Source: Treponema sp.
Lineage (GTDB): Bacteria; Spirochaetota; Spirochaetia; Treponematales; Treponemataceae
Assembly (NCBI GenBank): GCA_016292805.1
Contig: JAEDFM010000048.1
Coordinates: forward strand, 1 to 14,159
Length of the DNA stretch: 14,159 nucleotides
Direction of reading: 5' to 3'
Shown piece by piece: positions 13,770 to 14,159 of the stretch. The notes under the pieces are model-generated. The model worked only from the letters and a program-made list of their open reading frames with translations. It was not told the DNA's origin and made no database searches. Positions within the stretch are counted from its first letter, which is position 1; every line of letters begins with the position of its first letter. The position numbers and the translations under genes were made by a program.

Positions 13770-14032
13770 TTTTTTAATGTCAATGTCAAAATAGATTTCC
13801 TAGTTACTGTGCTCAAGTCGTGTCGTAAAAAAAACTTCAATTTTTCTATTTAGTAACTATTGTATTATCCCTGTTCCTTTTACCAATCACTCAAGGCAAA
13901 GAATAGCCTTTGGACGTTTATCTTACAGTTTCCTCGCTGTATGGTAATGGAATAAAGGTACTATAATAAGCCGAAAATCTGGATTAAAATATCATCAGTT
14001 AATGCAACATCAGTAATTATTTTTAAGACTGC
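13770..14032 (+). other. Gene-free stretch downstream of the module, possibly transcribed
   Basis: No plausible gene was found on either strand. Visible are an 8-bp inverted repeat TAGTTACT (13801-13808)/AGTAACTA (13852-13859) around a 43-nt loop containing GTCGTGTCGT, a small hairpin AAGGC (13893-13897)/GCCTT (13906-13910), and repeated AAAATATCAT words (13986-13995 and 14034-14043), each followed by CAGTT. With the terminator at 14033 it could be a long 3' untranslated region of the operon or a separate small RNA. Confidence 0.4.
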
Positions 14033-14069
14033 AAAAATATCATTTACAGTTTTAAATGATATTTTTTTT
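14033..14069 (+). terminator. Perfect 13-bp AT-rich hairpin with T tract
   Basis: AAAAATATCATTT (14033-14045) and AAATGATATTTTT (14054-14066) pair perfectly across an 8-nt loop, and the T run extends to 14069. The minus strand offers a shorter T run, so plus-strand use is favoured. It lies 264 nt after the last gene of the three-gene module. Confidence 0.7.
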
Positions 14070-14159
14070 CTTTTAATAAAAAGAATCTAAATTCCTTTAT
14101 ATCATTTGATTGTGTCAAATTTAGTTCGCAATTTCGTTCCTGAAAAAAGCCACAAATCC
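14070..14159. other. Right-edge sequence, nothing assignable
   Basis: AT-rich DNA with a 6-bp palindrome ATTTGA-TTGTG-TCAAAT (14104-14120). A short open minus-strand frame enters from the right edge and stops at 14121-14123 after about 12 codons. It could be the end of a gene outside the window, but it is too short to judge. Confidence 0.3.

Noticed and set aside
14121..14159. End of a minus-strand gene entering at the right edge
   Set aside because: Only about 12 codons are visible, and the other minus-strand frames are open for similar lengths.
12091..14159. CRISPR array
   Set aside because: No regularly spaced repeats of 20-40 bp; only short words and a two-copy 12-bp unit were found.
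12091..14159. Insertion sequence
   Set aside because: No transposase-like coding sequence and no terminal inverted repeats with target duplication could be identified.

Overview
The window looks like a chromosomal segment of a low-GC spirochaete, most likely a gut or rumen Treponema. This is inferred from the AT-rich base composition, the style of the proteins, a spirochaete-type lipoprotein and the gene set. No database was searched, so the genus is a reasoned guess.

Layout. At the left edge is the 5' part of a tRNA-Thr(UGU) on the minus strand, with its promoter inside the end of glgA. Next comes a minus-strand pair, a membrane-anchored SPFH/Band 7-like protein followed 2 nt later by glycogen synthase (glgA). 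Diverging from it is a plus-strand pair, a small three-helix membrane protein abutting an HD-domain tRNA nucleotidyltransferase (cca). That pair converges on trpS (minus). After a spacer containing a palindrome, folC (plus) converges on alr (minus) with one base between the stop codons. Diverging from alr, a lipoprotein gene and thrC (plus) form a likely operon. It ends at a strong hairpin terminator facing an AzgA/PbuG-type purine permease (minus).

From about 12.0 kb the character changes from dense housekeeping genes to a gene-poor accessory stretch. It has about 850 nt without a convincing gene. Within this are a strong minus-strand terminator, a sequence matching the 3' end of a tRNA (possible att scar), a 12-bp tandem repeat and a cluster of hairpins ending in a terminator. 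Then comes a tight three-gene operon, small protein, ADP-ribosyltransferase-fold DUF3990-like protein, small protein, with ATGA overlaps and DUF3791-like flanking genes. This is the best candidate for a poorly described system: a three-component toxin-antitoxin or defence module. About 390 nt of gene-free, hairpin-bearing sequence follows to the right edge.

The left 12 kb covers unconnected core functions: glycogen storage, tRNA maturation and charging, folate polyglutamylation, D-alanine supply for the wall, threonine synthesis and purine uptake. Convergent gene ends (cca/trpS, folC/alr, thrC/permease) each carry inverted repeats that can serve as terminators.
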